DNA of 64,000 nt from assembly GCF_003752175.1 (NCBI RefSeq), contig NZ_RJVF01000012.1, positions 186,001 through 250,000 on the forward strand. The letters are read 5' to 3'. Below are positions 26,095 through 36,034 of the stretch, piece after piece. The notes below the pieces were generated by a model, which was not told the DNA's origin, searched no databases, and worked only from the letters and a program-made list of their open reading frames with translations. Made by a program: the position numbers and the translations under genes. The DNA is from Comamonas sp. BIGb0124 (GTDB lineage Bacteria > Pseudomonadota > Gammaproteobacteria > Burkholderiales > Burkholderiaceae_C). The stretch's first letter is position 1. Each line of letters opens with the position of its first letter.

Positions 26095-26940
26095 ATGAAC
26101 CGCCCCGTGTGGCCCGACACGCCCGCACCCGACGTGCCCGGCCAGCCCGAGGTCGTCGACAATCTGGCCGTGGCGCGGCTCTATGGCGAACCGCTGTTCG
26201 CCATGCCCCAGGACCTCTACATTCCACCCGATGCGCTCGAGGTGTTTCTCGAGGCATTCGAAGGGCCGCTCGACTTGCTGCTCTACCTGATCCGCAAGCA
26301 GAACTTCAACATCCTCGACATCCCCATGGCGGCCGTGACCCGCCAGTACCTGAGCTACGTCGACGAAATCCGCAGCCGCAATCTCGAACTGGCCTCGGAA
26401 TACCTGCTGATGGCCGCCATGCTCATCGAGATCAAGTCGCGCATGCTGCTGCCGCCCAAGAAGTCGGATGGCGAGCAGGAAGCCGAAGATCCGCGCGCCG
26501 AACTCGTGCGCCGCCTGCTGGAATACGAACAGATCAAGCTCGCCGCCCACCAGGTCAACGCGCTGCCCCAGGCCGGCCGCGACTACCTGCGGGCCCAGGT
26601 CTACATCGAGCAGTCGCTGCAGCCGCGCTTTCCGGATGTCGATGCCAGCGAACTGCAGGCCGCCTGGCGCGACATCGTCAAGCGCGCCAAGCTCATACAG
26701 CACCACACCATCACACGCGAGGAGCTCTCGGTACGCGAACACATGTCCATCGTGCTGCGGCGGCTGCAGGGCCGCAAGTTCGTCGAGTTCGAAGAGCTGT
26801 TCGATCCCTCGCGCGGCGTGCCCGTGCTGGTCGTCACCTTCATCGCCCTGCTCGAGCTGGGCAAGGAAACCCTGGTCGAGATCACGCAGGCAGAGGCCTT
26901 CGCCCCCATCTACGTCCGGTTGGCCTACACGCCGGCCTGA
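26095..26940 (+). CDS. scpA: Segregation and condensation protein A
   Basis: A 281-residue kleisin that bridges the heads of the SMC condensin dimer. The family core is FEGPLDLLLYLIRKQNFNILDIPMAAVTRQYLSYVD (split here over residues 52-87) and the MAAMLIEIKSRMLLP helix; the C-terminal winged helix includes FIALLELGKETLVEITQAEAFAPI. The N-terminus carries about 50 extra residues including a proline-rich stretch. No Shine-Dalgarno precedes the ATG at 26095. scpB is not next to it. Confidence 0.93.
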   Translation: MNRPVWPDTPAPDVPGQPEVVDNLAVARLYGEPLFAMPQDLYIPPDALEVFLEAFEGPLDLLLYLIRKQNFNILDIPMAAVTRQYLSYVDEIRSRNLELASEYLLMAAMLIEIKSRMLLPPKKSDGEQEAEDPRAELVRRLLEYEQIKLAAHQVNALPQAGRDYLRAQVYIEQSLQPRFPDVDASELQAAWRDIVKRAKLIQHHTITREELSVREHMSIVLRRLQGRKFVEFEELFDPSRGVPVLVVTFIALLELGKETLVEITQAEAFAPIYVRLAYTPA

Positions 26941-26980
26941 TCCTCGGCCCGGTGCGGCCATCGCCCAAAAATCAGGCGGA

Positions 26981-26989
26981 TGATATAAT
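26981..26989 (+). promoter_or_regulatory. Extended -10 promoter of the structured RNA
   Basis: TGATATAAT is a perfect -10 hexamer (26984-26989) with the TG extension one base upstream, the strongest such motif in the window. It lies 44 bases after the scpA stop and points at a region that has no gene for about 345 bases. Confidence 0.7.
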
Positions 26990-26995
26990 CCCTGC

Positions 26996-27180
26996 CTTTG
27001 TCGCGGCGCCATCGCACGCCCTGGGCCTTTTCAGGCCTGTCGGGGTACTGGGGTGGCCGATCTCCCGGCAGCCTGGGCACAGTGTTTCTGTTGCCTGATC
27101 GGGCTAGCCTGCCGCCTTGGCCTGAACGGTTGCCATGCTTGTGGATCGGCGTGGCGGTGCACCATTCGGGGCGGAGGCTG
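26996..27180 (+). ncRNA. ssrS: Structured RNA, probably 6S RNA
   Basis: The region after the TGATATAAT promoter codes for no plausible protein but folds as a long rod. CATCG-CACGCC (27010-27020) pairs with GGCGTG-CGGTG (27148-27159, one bulged base), closing about 150 bases. Inside are GGCCT/AGGCC (27024-27037, tetraloop), CGGCAG/CTGCCG (27066-27071 with 27109-27114) and an apical GGCA-CAG/CTG-TTGCC hairpin around 27077-27095. Length of 165-185 bases, strong own promoter and rod shape with internal open regions fit 6S RNA, which binds sigma-70 RNA polymerase and represses it in stationary phase. The primary sequence also resembles my memory of beta-proteobacterial 6S RNAs. The 3' end is uncertain. 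Confidence 0.6.
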
Positions 27181-27333
27181 GATCAAAGCCCATTGGGCCG
27201 AGCCGAAGCGCTGCCTGCATGCACGAACGGCTTGCCGCTGGCCTGACAGAGCGAATTGAACGCATGAATACACACATGGTGTGTGCGCGGGTCGATGCCT
27301 GCGCCATGCCCTCTTAGGTTGAAGGATAGAAAG
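27181..27333 (+). promoter_or_regulatory. Leader region of infA with an ACACAC/GTGTGT hairpin
   Basis: Between the RNA gene and infA there is no supported ORF. ACACAC (27270-27275) and GTGTGT (27279-27284) form a perfect 6-bp stem around ATG. AAGGA (27322-27326) is the infA ribosome site. Confidence 0.4.
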
Positions 27334-27585
27334 ATGGCCAAAGAAGAACTGATCGAAATGGGCGGACTGGTCACGGAAGTGCTGCCCGACTCGCGTTTCC
27401 GCGTCACGCTGGACAACGGTCACCAGCTCATTGCCTACACCGGCGGCAAGATGCGCAAGAACCACATCCGCATCCTGGCGGGCGACAAGGTGTCGCTCGA
27501 ACTCTCGCCCTACGATCTGACCAAGGGTCGCATCACCTTCCGCTTCATTGCCGGCCGTACCCCGCCGACGCCCCGCAGTCGCTGA
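27334..27585 (+). CDS. infA: Translation initiation factor IF-1, stand-alone paralogue
   Basis: An 83-residue OB-fold protein that binds the 30S A site during initiation. It begins [31 protein letters not shown] and contains [37 protein letters not shown], the complete IF-1 fold. A C-terminal extension ([12 protein letters not shown]) adds about 11 residues to the usual 72. It is not in a ribosomal protein operon; Burkholderiales commonly keep a second infA in the spc region, so this is probably the accessory copy. AAGGA lies 7 bases before the ATG, and a strong terminator follows. Confidence 0.93.
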   Translation: MAKEELIEMGGLVTEVLPDSRFRVTLDNGHQLIAYTGGKMRKNHIRILAGDKVSLELSPYDLTKGRITFRFIAGRTPPTPRSR

Positions 27586-27649
27586 TCGTGCGCCGGCTTT
27601 GCCGCGGCTGGGTTGCTTCAGATGCAATCGGCCCGGGATCCGGACACCG

Positions 27650-27675
27650 AAGCGCCCTTCCGGGGCGCTTTTTTT
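27650..27675 (+). terminator. infA terminator
   Basis: AAGCGCCC (27650-27657) pairs with GGGCGCTT (27663-27670) and runs into seven T residues. Confidence 0.93.
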
Positions 27676-27700
27676 CGACCGTGCACCGATGGCACCGACA

Positions 27701-27730
27701 AAAAAAAGAGGCCCGAGAGCCTCTTTTTTT
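27701..27730 (-). terminator. aspS terminator, symmetrical
   Basis: AAAAAAAGAGGC (27701-27712) and GCCTCTTTTTTT (27719-27730) flank a 6-base loop. Read on the minus strand the A run becomes the U tract for aspS; the T run also serves the plus strand. Confidence 0.9.
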
Positions 27731-27811
27731 TGATGTAGCGACCGATGCATCCAGCCGGTACGCCTTGGGCAGGGAAGGTCGTGATCCGACGACCCTGCCC
27801 CTTTGTCCCGC

Positions 27812-29629
<1,818 letters not shown>

Positions 29630-29733
29630 GTCTTTATCTTTCAGCGCCAGTGTGGCGCATGCACATCATCAAATCGAAAACCACGTTGCACAGGCGGACT
29701 GTGCGTGACGCCAGGCGCCCTGGGTCGCACCGC

Positions 29734-30036
29734 TCAGTGGCAGGCGCAACCGCCACCGCACGCTGCAGCCGGCGCGGCGGCCGCAGCCTCGGGTGCGGGG
29801 CTGGCCGCAGGGGCCGCGGCAGATGCCGCAGCAGCAGGCTTGGACGGGGCGCCGCTGTTCTTGAAGTCCGTGGCATACCAGCCATTGCCCTTGAGCTGAA
29901 AACCGGCAGCGGTGATCTGCTTGACCAACGCAGGCTGGCCGCAGGCGGGACAATCCTTGAGCGGCGCGTCGGACAGTTTCTGCAACGCATCCTTGGCATG
30001 GCCACAGGCGTCGCATCGGTAGGCGTAAATAGGCAT
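29734..30036 (-). CDS. FmdB-type zinc-ribbon protein
   Basis: A 100-residue protein. The N-terminal zinc ribbon has two CXXC pairs (C8, C11 and C29, C32) in MPIYAYRCDACG and DCPACGQP, then ITAAGFQLKGNGWYATDFK, the conserved FmdB end. A low-complexity Ala/Pro linker leads to a Cys/His tail (CGGGCACH) that may bind another metal. Function is unproven; the family was named in the formamidase operon and is often linked to aspS in beta-proteobacteria. A TATAAT promoter lies upstream, so it is the first gene of the fmdB-aspS unit. Confidence 0.88.
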   Translation of the reverse strand: MPIYAYRCDACGHAKDALQKLSDAPLKDCPACGQPALVKQITAAGFQLKGNGWYATDFKNSGAPSKPAAAASAAAPAASPAPEAAAAAPAAACGGGCACH

Positions 30037-30077
30037 GAATCAGGAACTCCACGCTCAGGCGGGATGGAAAGCCGCCG

Positions 30078-30102
30078 ATTATAGATTCTTGCCAGGGGCA
30101 AG
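30078..30102 (-). promoter_or_regulatory. Promoter of the fmdB-aspS unit with an adjacent dyad
   Basis: Minus-strand TATAAT (30083-30078) would start transcription near 30071, a leader of about 35 bases. CTTGCC/GGCAAG (30088-30102, 3-bp spacer) is a perfect dyad inside the -10/-35 spacer, a possible operator. Confidence 0.55.
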
Positions 30103-30182
30103 CGGCCAGGCGCGCCTGTCGCGTGGCCGGTCGGGCACCTTCGCACGGCGGACTCGCACCCGCCGGGGTGCCTCGGAGCCCC

Positions 30183-31649
30183 TCAGCGGGCCGTCGGCTC
30201 GAGCGAGGCCAGATAGACCGGCCCCTGCACATTGCGCACCCGTTGCGGGGCCAGCGTGCCGGCGATCATGCCCAGCGCCGCCGCCAGCACGCCGCCGAGT
30301 TGCGGCGGGAAGATTTCGCCGGCCGGCGTGTACAGCAGGGCCAGCCAGGTCAGGAGGCCCAGCACGCTCGAGCAGACCGCCCCTTGCGAGGTCGCACGCT
30401 TCCAGTAGAGGCCCGCGACCAGCGGCACGAACGCCCCCACCAGCGGCAGTTGGTAGGCCCCCGCCACCATTTCATAGATGGACGTGCCTTCCATGGCAAT
30501 GGAGTAGGCGCAGACAAAGATGCTGAACACCAGCGTGGCGATGCGCATCGTCCACAGTTCCTTGCGGTCGCCCGCCGCGCCGGCCTGGCGCGGCACGAAC
30601 TGGCGCCAGATGTTTTCGACGAAGGTCACCGACGGCGCCAGCAGCGTGGCCGAGGCGGTGGACTTGAGCGCCGACAGCAAGGCGCCGAAGAACACCACCT
30701 GCATGACAAAAGGCATGTGATCCATGACCAGCGTGGGCAGGATCTTCTGCGGGTCTTCGGCCATCAGCGCCTGGGTCTGCTCCGGCATGATGATGAGCGC
30801 ACTGGTCACCAGGAACATGGGCACGAGGGCAAACAGCATGTAGGCCAGGCCACCGATCACCGGACCCTTGGTCGCCGCGCTCACGCTGTTGGCGGACATC
30901 ACGCGCTGGTAGACGTCCTGCTGGGGGATGGAGCCGAACATCATCGTGATGGCGGCGGCCACGAAGAACAGGATGTCGTGCCAGCTGGGCTCGGGCAGGA
31001 AACGGAACATGTCGCGGCTCGAGGCCAGGGCGATCACCTGGTCGGCGCCGCCGGCGAGGTCGGCCGCGAAGATCGCGATCGCACTCAGGCCCAGCACCAG
31101 AATGATCATCTGGACCAGGTCGGTCACGGCCACGGACCACATGCCGCCGAACAGCGTGTAGGTCAGGATGGACACGGTACCGATCACCATGCCCATGGGG
31201 ATGCTGACGGCGCCGCCCGACAGCAGGTTGAACATCAGCCCCAGGGCCGTGACCTGGGCGGCCACCCAGCCCAGGTAGCTGATGATGATGATGATGGAGC
31301 AGAGAATCTCGATCACGCGGCCGAAGCGCTCGCGGTAGTAGTCGCTGATGGTCAGCAGATCGAGCTTGTACAGACGTGCGGCAAAAAAGATGCCCACCAG
31401 CACCAGACACATGCCGGCACCGAACGGATCCTCCACGATGGCGTTGAGACCGCCCTCGACGAACTTGGCGGGAATCCCCAGAACCACTTCCGAGCCGAAC
31501 CAGGTCGCGAACGTGGTCGTGATGATCATGAACAGGGGCAGATGCCGCCCCGCGATGGCAAAGTCGGCAGTGGTCTTGACGCGCCGGGCGGCCCACAGGC
31601 CAATGGCGATGGTCACGATCAGATAGGCAATCACCAGGGTCAGTAGCAC
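30183..31649 (-). CDS. Sodium:solute symporter family protein
   Basis: A 488-residue transporter of the SSS family with about 13 membrane segments. The N-terminus (IGLWAARRVKTTADFAIAGRHLP, then TTTFATWFGSEVVLG) and FGSIPQQDVYQRVMSANS are typical of the family and of its sodium sites. It resembles uncharacterised SSS members that import small organic solutes; the substrate is not clear and no catabolic genes adjoin it. It lies between the fmdB promoter and the ubi terminator and appears to be a single-gene unit. AGGAGTGTCCGGT precedes the ATG. Confidence 0.88.
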   Translation of the reverse strand: MLLTLVIAYLIVTIAIGLWAARRVKTTADFAIAGRHLPLFMIITTTFATWFGSEVVLGIPAKFVEGGLNAIVEDPFGAGMCLVLVGIFFAARLYKLDLLTISDYYRERFGRVIEILCSIIIIISYLGWVAAQVTALGLMFNLLSGGAVSIPMGMVIGTVSILTYTLFGGMWSVAVTDLVQMIILVLGLSAIAIFAADLAGGADQVIALASSRDMFRFLPEPSWHDILFFVAAAITMMFGSIPQQDVYQRVMSANSVSAATKGPVIGGLAYMLFALVPMFLVTSALIIMPEQTQALMAEDPQKILPTLVMDHMPFVMQVVFFGALLSALKSTASATLLAPSVTFVENIWRQFVPRQAGAAGDRKELWTMRIATLVFSIFVCAYSIAMEGTSIYEMVAGAYQLPLVGAFVPLVAGLYWKRATSQGAVCSSVLGLLTWLALLYTPAGEIFPPQLGGVLAAALGMIAGTLAPQRVRNVQGPVYLASLEPTAR

Positions 31650-31724
31650 CGGACACTCCTCATGCAGGCAGGATTAAACGCAAGGGTTGAACAAAAAACT
31701 GCGCGGATTATTGGTCAAAAACAC

Positions 31725-31754
31725 AAAAAAACAGGGCGATCGGCCCTGTTTTTT
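31725..31754 (-). terminator. Terminator of the ubiquinone cluster, symmetrical
   Basis: An A run (31725-31731) and ACAGGG pair with CCCTGT and a T run (31744-31754) around a 7-base loop. It ends the ubi operon on the minus strand, and faces the symporter gene whose start is just upstream. Confidence 0.88.
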
Positions 31755-31776
31755 GTTGGATAGCCACATCTGGCGT

Positions 31777-33357
31777 TCAAAAGAATCGCCAGCGCACCAA
31801 GACCAGCACAGCCAGAACACCCAATGCAAAACCCAGGCCACCGTAGATGAGTTTCTGCAGCAGGCGGTTGGTCCGGCGCTGCTCGAGCAGCAAGGCCTCG
31901 AGTGTGCGGCGGTGCCCCTCGACGGCCTGCCCTTGCTGCAGGTAGTCGTGAAACAGCCGCGGCAATTCGGGCAGCAGCTTGGCGTATCGCGGCGCTTCGG
32001 CCTTGAGCTGCTCGAAGAACTTGCGGGGGCCCAGTTCGTCGCGCATCCATTTCTCGAGGAAAGGACGAGCCGTGCTCCAGAGGTCGAGTTCGGGGTCGAG
32101 CTGGCGGCCCAGGCCTTCGATGTTGAGCAATGTCTTTTGCAGCAGCACGAGTTGGGGCTGGATCTCGACCTGGAAACGGCGCGAGGCCTGAAACAGGCGC
32201 ATCAGCACCATGCCCAGCGAGATTTCCTTGAGCGGCCGGTCGAAGTACGGCTCGCAGCAGGCGCGCACCGCCGCTTCGAGCTCGTCGACCCGGGTCTGCC
32301 GGGGCACCCAGCCGCTCTCGACGTGAAGCTCGGCCACCCGCTTGTAGTCGCGGCGGAAAAACGCCACGAAATTCTGCGCCAGGTATTCCTTGTCGTACTC
32401 GGTGAGCGTGCCCACGATGCCGAAATCCAGCAGGATGTAGCGGCCGAAACTGTCGGGCGCGAGACTCACCTGCAGATTGCCCGGGTGCATGTCGGCGTGG
32501 AAAAAGCCGTCACGGAAGACCTGGGTGAAAAAGATGGTCACGCCGTCGCGCGCCAATTGTTGAAAGTCGACCTTGGCGTCGAGCAGTTCCTGCTTGTGGC
32601 TGATGGGCACGCCGTTCATGCGCTGCATCACCAGCACGGTGGAATGGCAGTAGTCCCAGAACATCTCGGGGATGATCACACTGTCCACATCCTCCATGTT
32701 GCGGCGCAGTTGCGCGGCATTGGCGGCTTCCTTGAGCAGGTCGAGCTCGTCGTGCAGATACTTGTCGAACTCGGCCACCACCTCGCGCGGCTTGAGCCGG
32801 CGGCCATCGGACGACAGGCGTTCGAGCCAGCCGGCCATCACGCGCATGAGGGCCAGATCCTGGTCGATGATCTTGAGCATGCCCGGCCGCAGCACCTTGA
32901 CCGCGACTTCGCGCTCGATGCCCTGCTTGTCGAAGAGCGTGGCGAAGTGGACCTGGGCAATCGAGGCACTGGCGATGGGCACGTGCTCGAAGGTGGCAAA
33001 CACGGCCATCAGCGGACGGCGCAACTCGGCTTCGATCAGTTGCACGGCGACGGCGCTGTCGAAGGGCGGCACGCGGTCCTGGAGCAGCGCCAGTTCGTCG
33101 GCGATGTCGGGCGGCAGCAGGTCGCGCCGGGTCGACAGCACCTGGCCGAACTTGACGAAGATCGGTCCCAGGCTTTCGAGCGCCTGACGCAGGCGCTGGC
33201 CGCGCGGCGCATCGAGCTTGCGTCCGATCGTCAGGATGCGGGTCACCCGGCGCAGGCCCGGGTGTTCGAAACTGCTGAGAACCAGCTCGTCGAGCCCATG
33301 TCGGAACAGGACCCAGATGATGAACAGCCCGCGGGCTGCTTGCCTGAACCAGCGCAT
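31777..33357 (-). CDS. ubiB: Ubiquinone biosynthesis protein UbiB (ADCK-like atypical kinase)
   Basis: A 526-residue membrane-anchored member of the ancient kinase/ATPase family needed for ubiquinone biosynthesis. The diagnostic KxGQ motif is [14 protein letters not shown] near residue 70, the A-rich ATP loop ASIAQVHFA follows, and the catalytic [11 protein letters not shown] and DFGIVG motifs are intact. A C-terminal hydrophobic segment ([14 protein letters not shown]) anchors it. Its start overlaps the ubiJ stop by one base. In E. coli UbiB assists the soluble Ubi complex, probably by extracting lipid intermediates. Confidence 0.95.
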   Translation of the reverse strand: MRWFRQAARGLFIIWVLFRHGLDELVLSSFEHPGLRRVTRILTIGRKLDAPRGQRLRQALESLGPIFVKFGQVLSTRRDLLPPDIADELALLQDRVPPFDSAVAVQLIEAELRRPLMAVFATFEHVPIASASIAQVHFATLFDKQGIEREVAVKVLRPGMLKIIDQDLALMRVMAGWLERLSSDGRRLKPREVVAEFDKYLHDELDLLKEAANAAQLRRNMEDVDSVIIPEMFWDYCHSTVLVMQRMNGVPISHKQELLDAKVDFQQLARDGVTIFFTQVFRDGFFHADMHPGNLQVSLAPDSFGRYILLDFGIVGTLTEYDKEYLAQNFVAFFRRDYKRVAELHVESGWVPRQTRVDELEAAVRACCEPYFDRPLKEISLGMVLMRLFQASRRFQVEIQPQLVLLQKTLLNIEGLGRQLDPELDLWSTARPFLEKWMRDELGPRKFFEQLKAEAPRYAKLLPELPRLFHDYLQQGQAVEGHRRTLEALLLEQRRTNRLLQKLIYGGLGFALGVLAVLVLVRWRFF

Positions 33358-33896
33358 CAGCGGCTGGCTCGGCGCTCGGCCACGAAACTGCGCAGGCCTT
33401 CGGCGACACGGCGACCGACCGAAGCCACCGCATGGGCCGGCGCATCGCCCACCACACGCGACAGATCCTCTTCGGCATCCCAGCGCACGTTGGCGATCAA
33501 CCAGTTGACGTCGGCCGCCAGTTGCACGTCGCCTTCGATGCGCAGCGACGGTTTCTCGCCACGGACGGCACTTCTGGCCAGGTCGAGCGGCGAGGTGTCG
33601 TTGACGGTCAGGGTCAGATCGGGCACGCCCGATTCATCGGCGCGGTCGAACAGGCCGGCCGGCGTGACCGCCAGGCGGATGTTGAAGGAACGCCATTGCG
33701 CGAGGATCACACGCCCCGTCTGCTGGACCATGCGCTGCTGCGCCTGCGGTTCCTGCATGATCACATGGTTGAGGAACAGAACCACGCGCTGCTGAACCTC
33801 GTCGACCATCCAGGCCGGCGGCTGCAGACCGCCGAGGAACTGGGTCACGAACGGCGGCGGAAAAGAAAAATGGGGCGTACTCTTCATACGCCCCAT
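33357..33896 (-). CDS. ubiJ: Ubiquinone biosynthesis accessory factor UbiJ (SCP2 domain)
   Basis: A 179-residue soluble protein with a sterol-carrier-like SCP2 domain (about residues 35-130: [41 protein letters not shown]) and a C-terminal helical region. In E. coli UbiJ holds polyprenyl intermediates for the Ubi enzymes. ATG 33896 and ATG 33887 are both possible starts; neither has a clear ribosome site. An 8-bp inverted repeat (33872-33894) spans them, so the start lies in an RNA hairpin. The stop overlaps the ubiB start, suggesting translational coupling. Confidence 0.88.
   Translation of the reverse strand: MGRMKSTPHFSFPPPFVTQFLGGLQPPAWMVDEVQQRVVLFLNHVIMQEPQAQQRMVQQTGRVILAQWRSFNIRLAVTPAGLFDRADESGVPDLTLTVNDTSPLDLARSAVRGEKPSLRIEGDVQLAADVNWLIANVRWDAEEDLSRVVGDAPAHAVASVGRRVAEGLRSFVAERRASR
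33872..33894 (-). promoter_or_regulatory. Hairpin over the ubiJ start codon
   Basis: GGGGCGTA (minus strand, 33894-33887) pairs perfectly with TACGCCCC (33879-33872) around a 7-base loop. One candidate ATG lies in the 5' arm and the other at the arm-loop junction, so folding should limit ribosome access. Confidence 0.55.
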
Positions 33897-33914
33897 TATC
33901 GAAGGAAAACCGGT

Positions 33915-33939
33915 GGGCTGGCGGATTCTCCGTCAGCCC
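33915..33939 (-). other. 11-bp stem-loop after the Tim44-like gene
   Basis: GGGCTGGCGGA (33915-33925) and TCCGTCAGCCC (33929-33939) pair with one wobble around a 3-base loop, followed by a smaller GTCCG/CGGAC stem (33940-33957). It lies in the 84-base gap between the Tim44-like gene and ubiJ and lacks a T run. Confidence 0.6.
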
Positions 33940-33980
33940 GTCCGGCTGTCAGCGGACGACCGCCCGCCGTTCCGGCACGA

Positions 33981-34958
33981 TCACTGCATGGCCTGCAGGC
34001 CTGCCACCAGCCAGCCGCCGCCGGACTTGGCCTTGGTGATGTTCCAGACTTCGCGGAAGGGACTCGGGCCTGCCGAATCGTCTTCACGCAGCACGCCCGT
34101 GAACTCGACGCTGGCCATGTAGTCGCCACCGCGTTCCTCGATGCCCAGCAGGCTGGCATCCAGCGTCAGGACTTCGGTCTTGGTCGGCTGGCCGCCCTGC
34201 GCCTCGCGCTCGGCGAGCTGCGACTGGATTTCGCGCAGCATGTCGTCGGTCATCATGGCGCGCAGCGACGAAACGTCGCCACGATCCCATGCCGCCTGCA
34301 GGCTCACGAAGTTGGCTTTGCTGGCCTTGAGGAATCCCTCGGTGTCGAAACCATCGGGAACGCCCCAGTTCTGATTGCCACCCAGAGCCGCGCCGATCAT
34401 GCTGCCACCCGCAGCCGCACCGGCCGACTGGAAGTTGGCGGCGGCCGGAGCCTGGTTTTCCCAGGGACGTGCCGAGGCGTCGTTGCCGACGTTCTGCGGC
34501 TTGTACGCCGGAGCGGGCTCGCGGTAGGCCATGTTGGGGCCTCCGGCGCCGGCGCCTGCGGGCATCGCTGCAGCCGCACGGCGGCGCAGGAAGAACCCGA
34601 CGACGGCCAGCACCAGCATGCCGATCAGCAGCATGGTCAGGATGTTGCCAAAGGCTTCACCCAGGCCGAGGCTGGAGGCCAACCAGGCCAGTCCCAGGCC
34701 TGCAGCCAGGCCGCCCAGCATGGCGCCCCAAGGCTTGCGTTGTGCCTGTGCGGCGGCGGCGCCCTGCGCAGCACCCTGGCGGGGCGCGGCGGCGTTCTGG
34801 GCGGGTGCCGCGGGTTGTACGGGCGGGGTCGCCTGGCGCTGCATCACGTTGCCGGACTGCTGGCCGACGGAACGGCCTCCCCCCATACGGCGGGCGTCGG
34901 CATCCAGCGCCGTGATAGACAGCGCTGCCACCAATAACACGGACCAGAGTTTGTTCAT
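33981..34958 (-). CDS. Tim44-like domain protein inside the ubiquinone cluster
   Basis: A 325-residue membrane-linked protein. The second ATG (34958) is chosen because AGGAG lies 6 bases upstream. After a signal-like N-terminus (KLWSVLLVAALSITALDA) comes a Gln/Ala/Pro-rich region, two hydrophobic segments near residues 85-130 (AMLGGLAAGLGLAWLASSLGL, ILTMLLIGMLVLAVVGFFL), a basic RRRAAA cluster and a C-terminal Tim44-like domain (about 195-325; FLKASKANFVSLQAAWDRGDVSSLRAMM). Mitochondrial Tim44 tethers the import motor; bacterial relatives have an NTF2-like fold of unknown role. The position between ubiE and ubiJ suggests a part in ubiquinone synthesis. Confidence 0.85.
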   Translation of the reverse strand: MNKLWSVLLVAALSITALDADARRMGGGRSVGQQSGNVMQRQATPPVQPAAPAQNAAAPRQGAAQGAAAAQAQRKPWGAMLGGLAAGLGLAWLASSLGLGEAFGNILTMLLIGMLVLAVVGFFLRRRAAAAMPAGAGAGGPNMAYREPAPAYKPQNVGNDASARPWENQAPAAANFQSAGAAAGGSMIGAALGGNQNWGVPDGFDTEGFLKASKANFVSLQAAWDRGDVSSLRAMMTDDMLREIQSQLAEREAQGGQPTKTEVLTLDASLLGIEERGGDYMASVEFTGVLREDDSAGPSPFREVWNITKAKSGGGWLVAGLQAMQ

Positions 34959-35115
34959 CGACATCTCCTACGTCTTTCTTTCATCAACACACACTACAAA
35001 AATACGGCAGACGCGGATGTTTTGAATCTTTCTGGCGTTCCGTGCGAATCCGCCCGCAAGGCGCGGTACGGCGATCTCCTTCTCAGATGCGGGCCATGGC
35101 CCCGCTTTCAATGGC

Positions 35116-35847
35116 TCAGCATTTGATTCCGACATGAAGGGCCACGACACCGGCCGTCATGTTGTGGTAGTCCACATGGCCAAAGCCGCAGCTCTTCATC
35201 AGTTCCTTGAGTTCCTTCTGACCGGGATGCATGCGGATGGACTCCGCCAGGTAACGGTAGCTGTGGGCATCGCCCGCCACCTTCTGGCCCAGCCAGGGCA
35301 GGATCTTGAAGGAATACCAGTCATAAGGCTTTTCGAGCGGCTGCGCCACCCGGGAAAACTCCAGCACCAGCAGCTTGCCGCCGGGTTTGAGCACACGCTG
35401 CATCTCGCGCAACGCCTGATCCTTGTGCGTCATGTTGCGCAGGCCGAAGGCCACGGTCACGACATCGAAGTGGGCATCCGGAAACGGCAGGTGCTCGGCA
35501 TCGCAGACCACCGTCGGCAGGATCACGCCGGCATCGACCAGACGGTCGCGGCCGGTGCTCAGCATGGCGTGGTTGATGTCGGTATGCACCACCTGGCCGG
35601 TGGCGCCGACCTGGCGAGAAAAAGCCAGCGCCAGATCGCCCGTGCCGCCGGCGATGTCGAGCACACGCATGCCGGGTTTCACGTTCGCGACCATGACGGT
35701 GTAGCGCTTCCAGAGCCGATGCATCCCGCCCGACATGAGGTCGTTCATGATGTCGTATTTGGATGCAACGGAATCGAACACGCCGCGAACCCGCTGGGCC
35801 TTGTCCTTTTCGTTGACGGTTTCGTAACCGAAATGCGTGTCGCTCAT
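35116..35847 (-). CDS. ubiE: Ubiquinone/menaquinone C-methyltransferase
   Basis: A 243-residue SAM-dependent enzyme that C-methylates the quinone ring. The SAM motif [15 protein letters not shown] and the family patterns [40 protein letters not shown] and [18 protein letters not shown] are complete. It is first of the ubiE-Tim44-ubiJ-ubiB run; a 157-base gap follows, with no terminator visible. TAGTAT on the minus strand lies only 6 bases before the ATG and no ribosome site is visible, so a leaderless start is possible but the -35 is poor. Confidence 0.95.
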   Translation of the reverse strand: MSDTHFGYETVNEKDKAQRVRGVFDSVASKYDIMNDLMSGGMHRLWKRYTVMVANVKPGMRVLDIAGGTGDLALAFSRQVGATGQVVHTDINHAMLSTGRDRLVDAGVILPTVVCDAEHLPFPDAHFDVVTVAFGLRNMTHKDQALREMQRVLKPGGKLLVLEFSRVAQPLEKPYDWYSFKILPWLGQKVAGDAHSYRYLAESIRMHPGQKELKELMKSCGFGHVDYHNMTAGVVALHVGIKC

Positions 35848-36034
35848 AACTTGATACTAGATGCAAGAGACGGGCCGGCCGGTTTACAACCGAGGGCCAT
35901 CCCAGGACATGTGTTGTGAATTTGCCGCGCGTTGCCGCCCCTGTATTGTCAGGGCTGGCGACGCCGGTGCGGGCTTCGATGGCACGTTTCCCTACAGTGC
36001 ACGGCGGGGTCGGCCCTGCCGGGCAGACCGGGCC

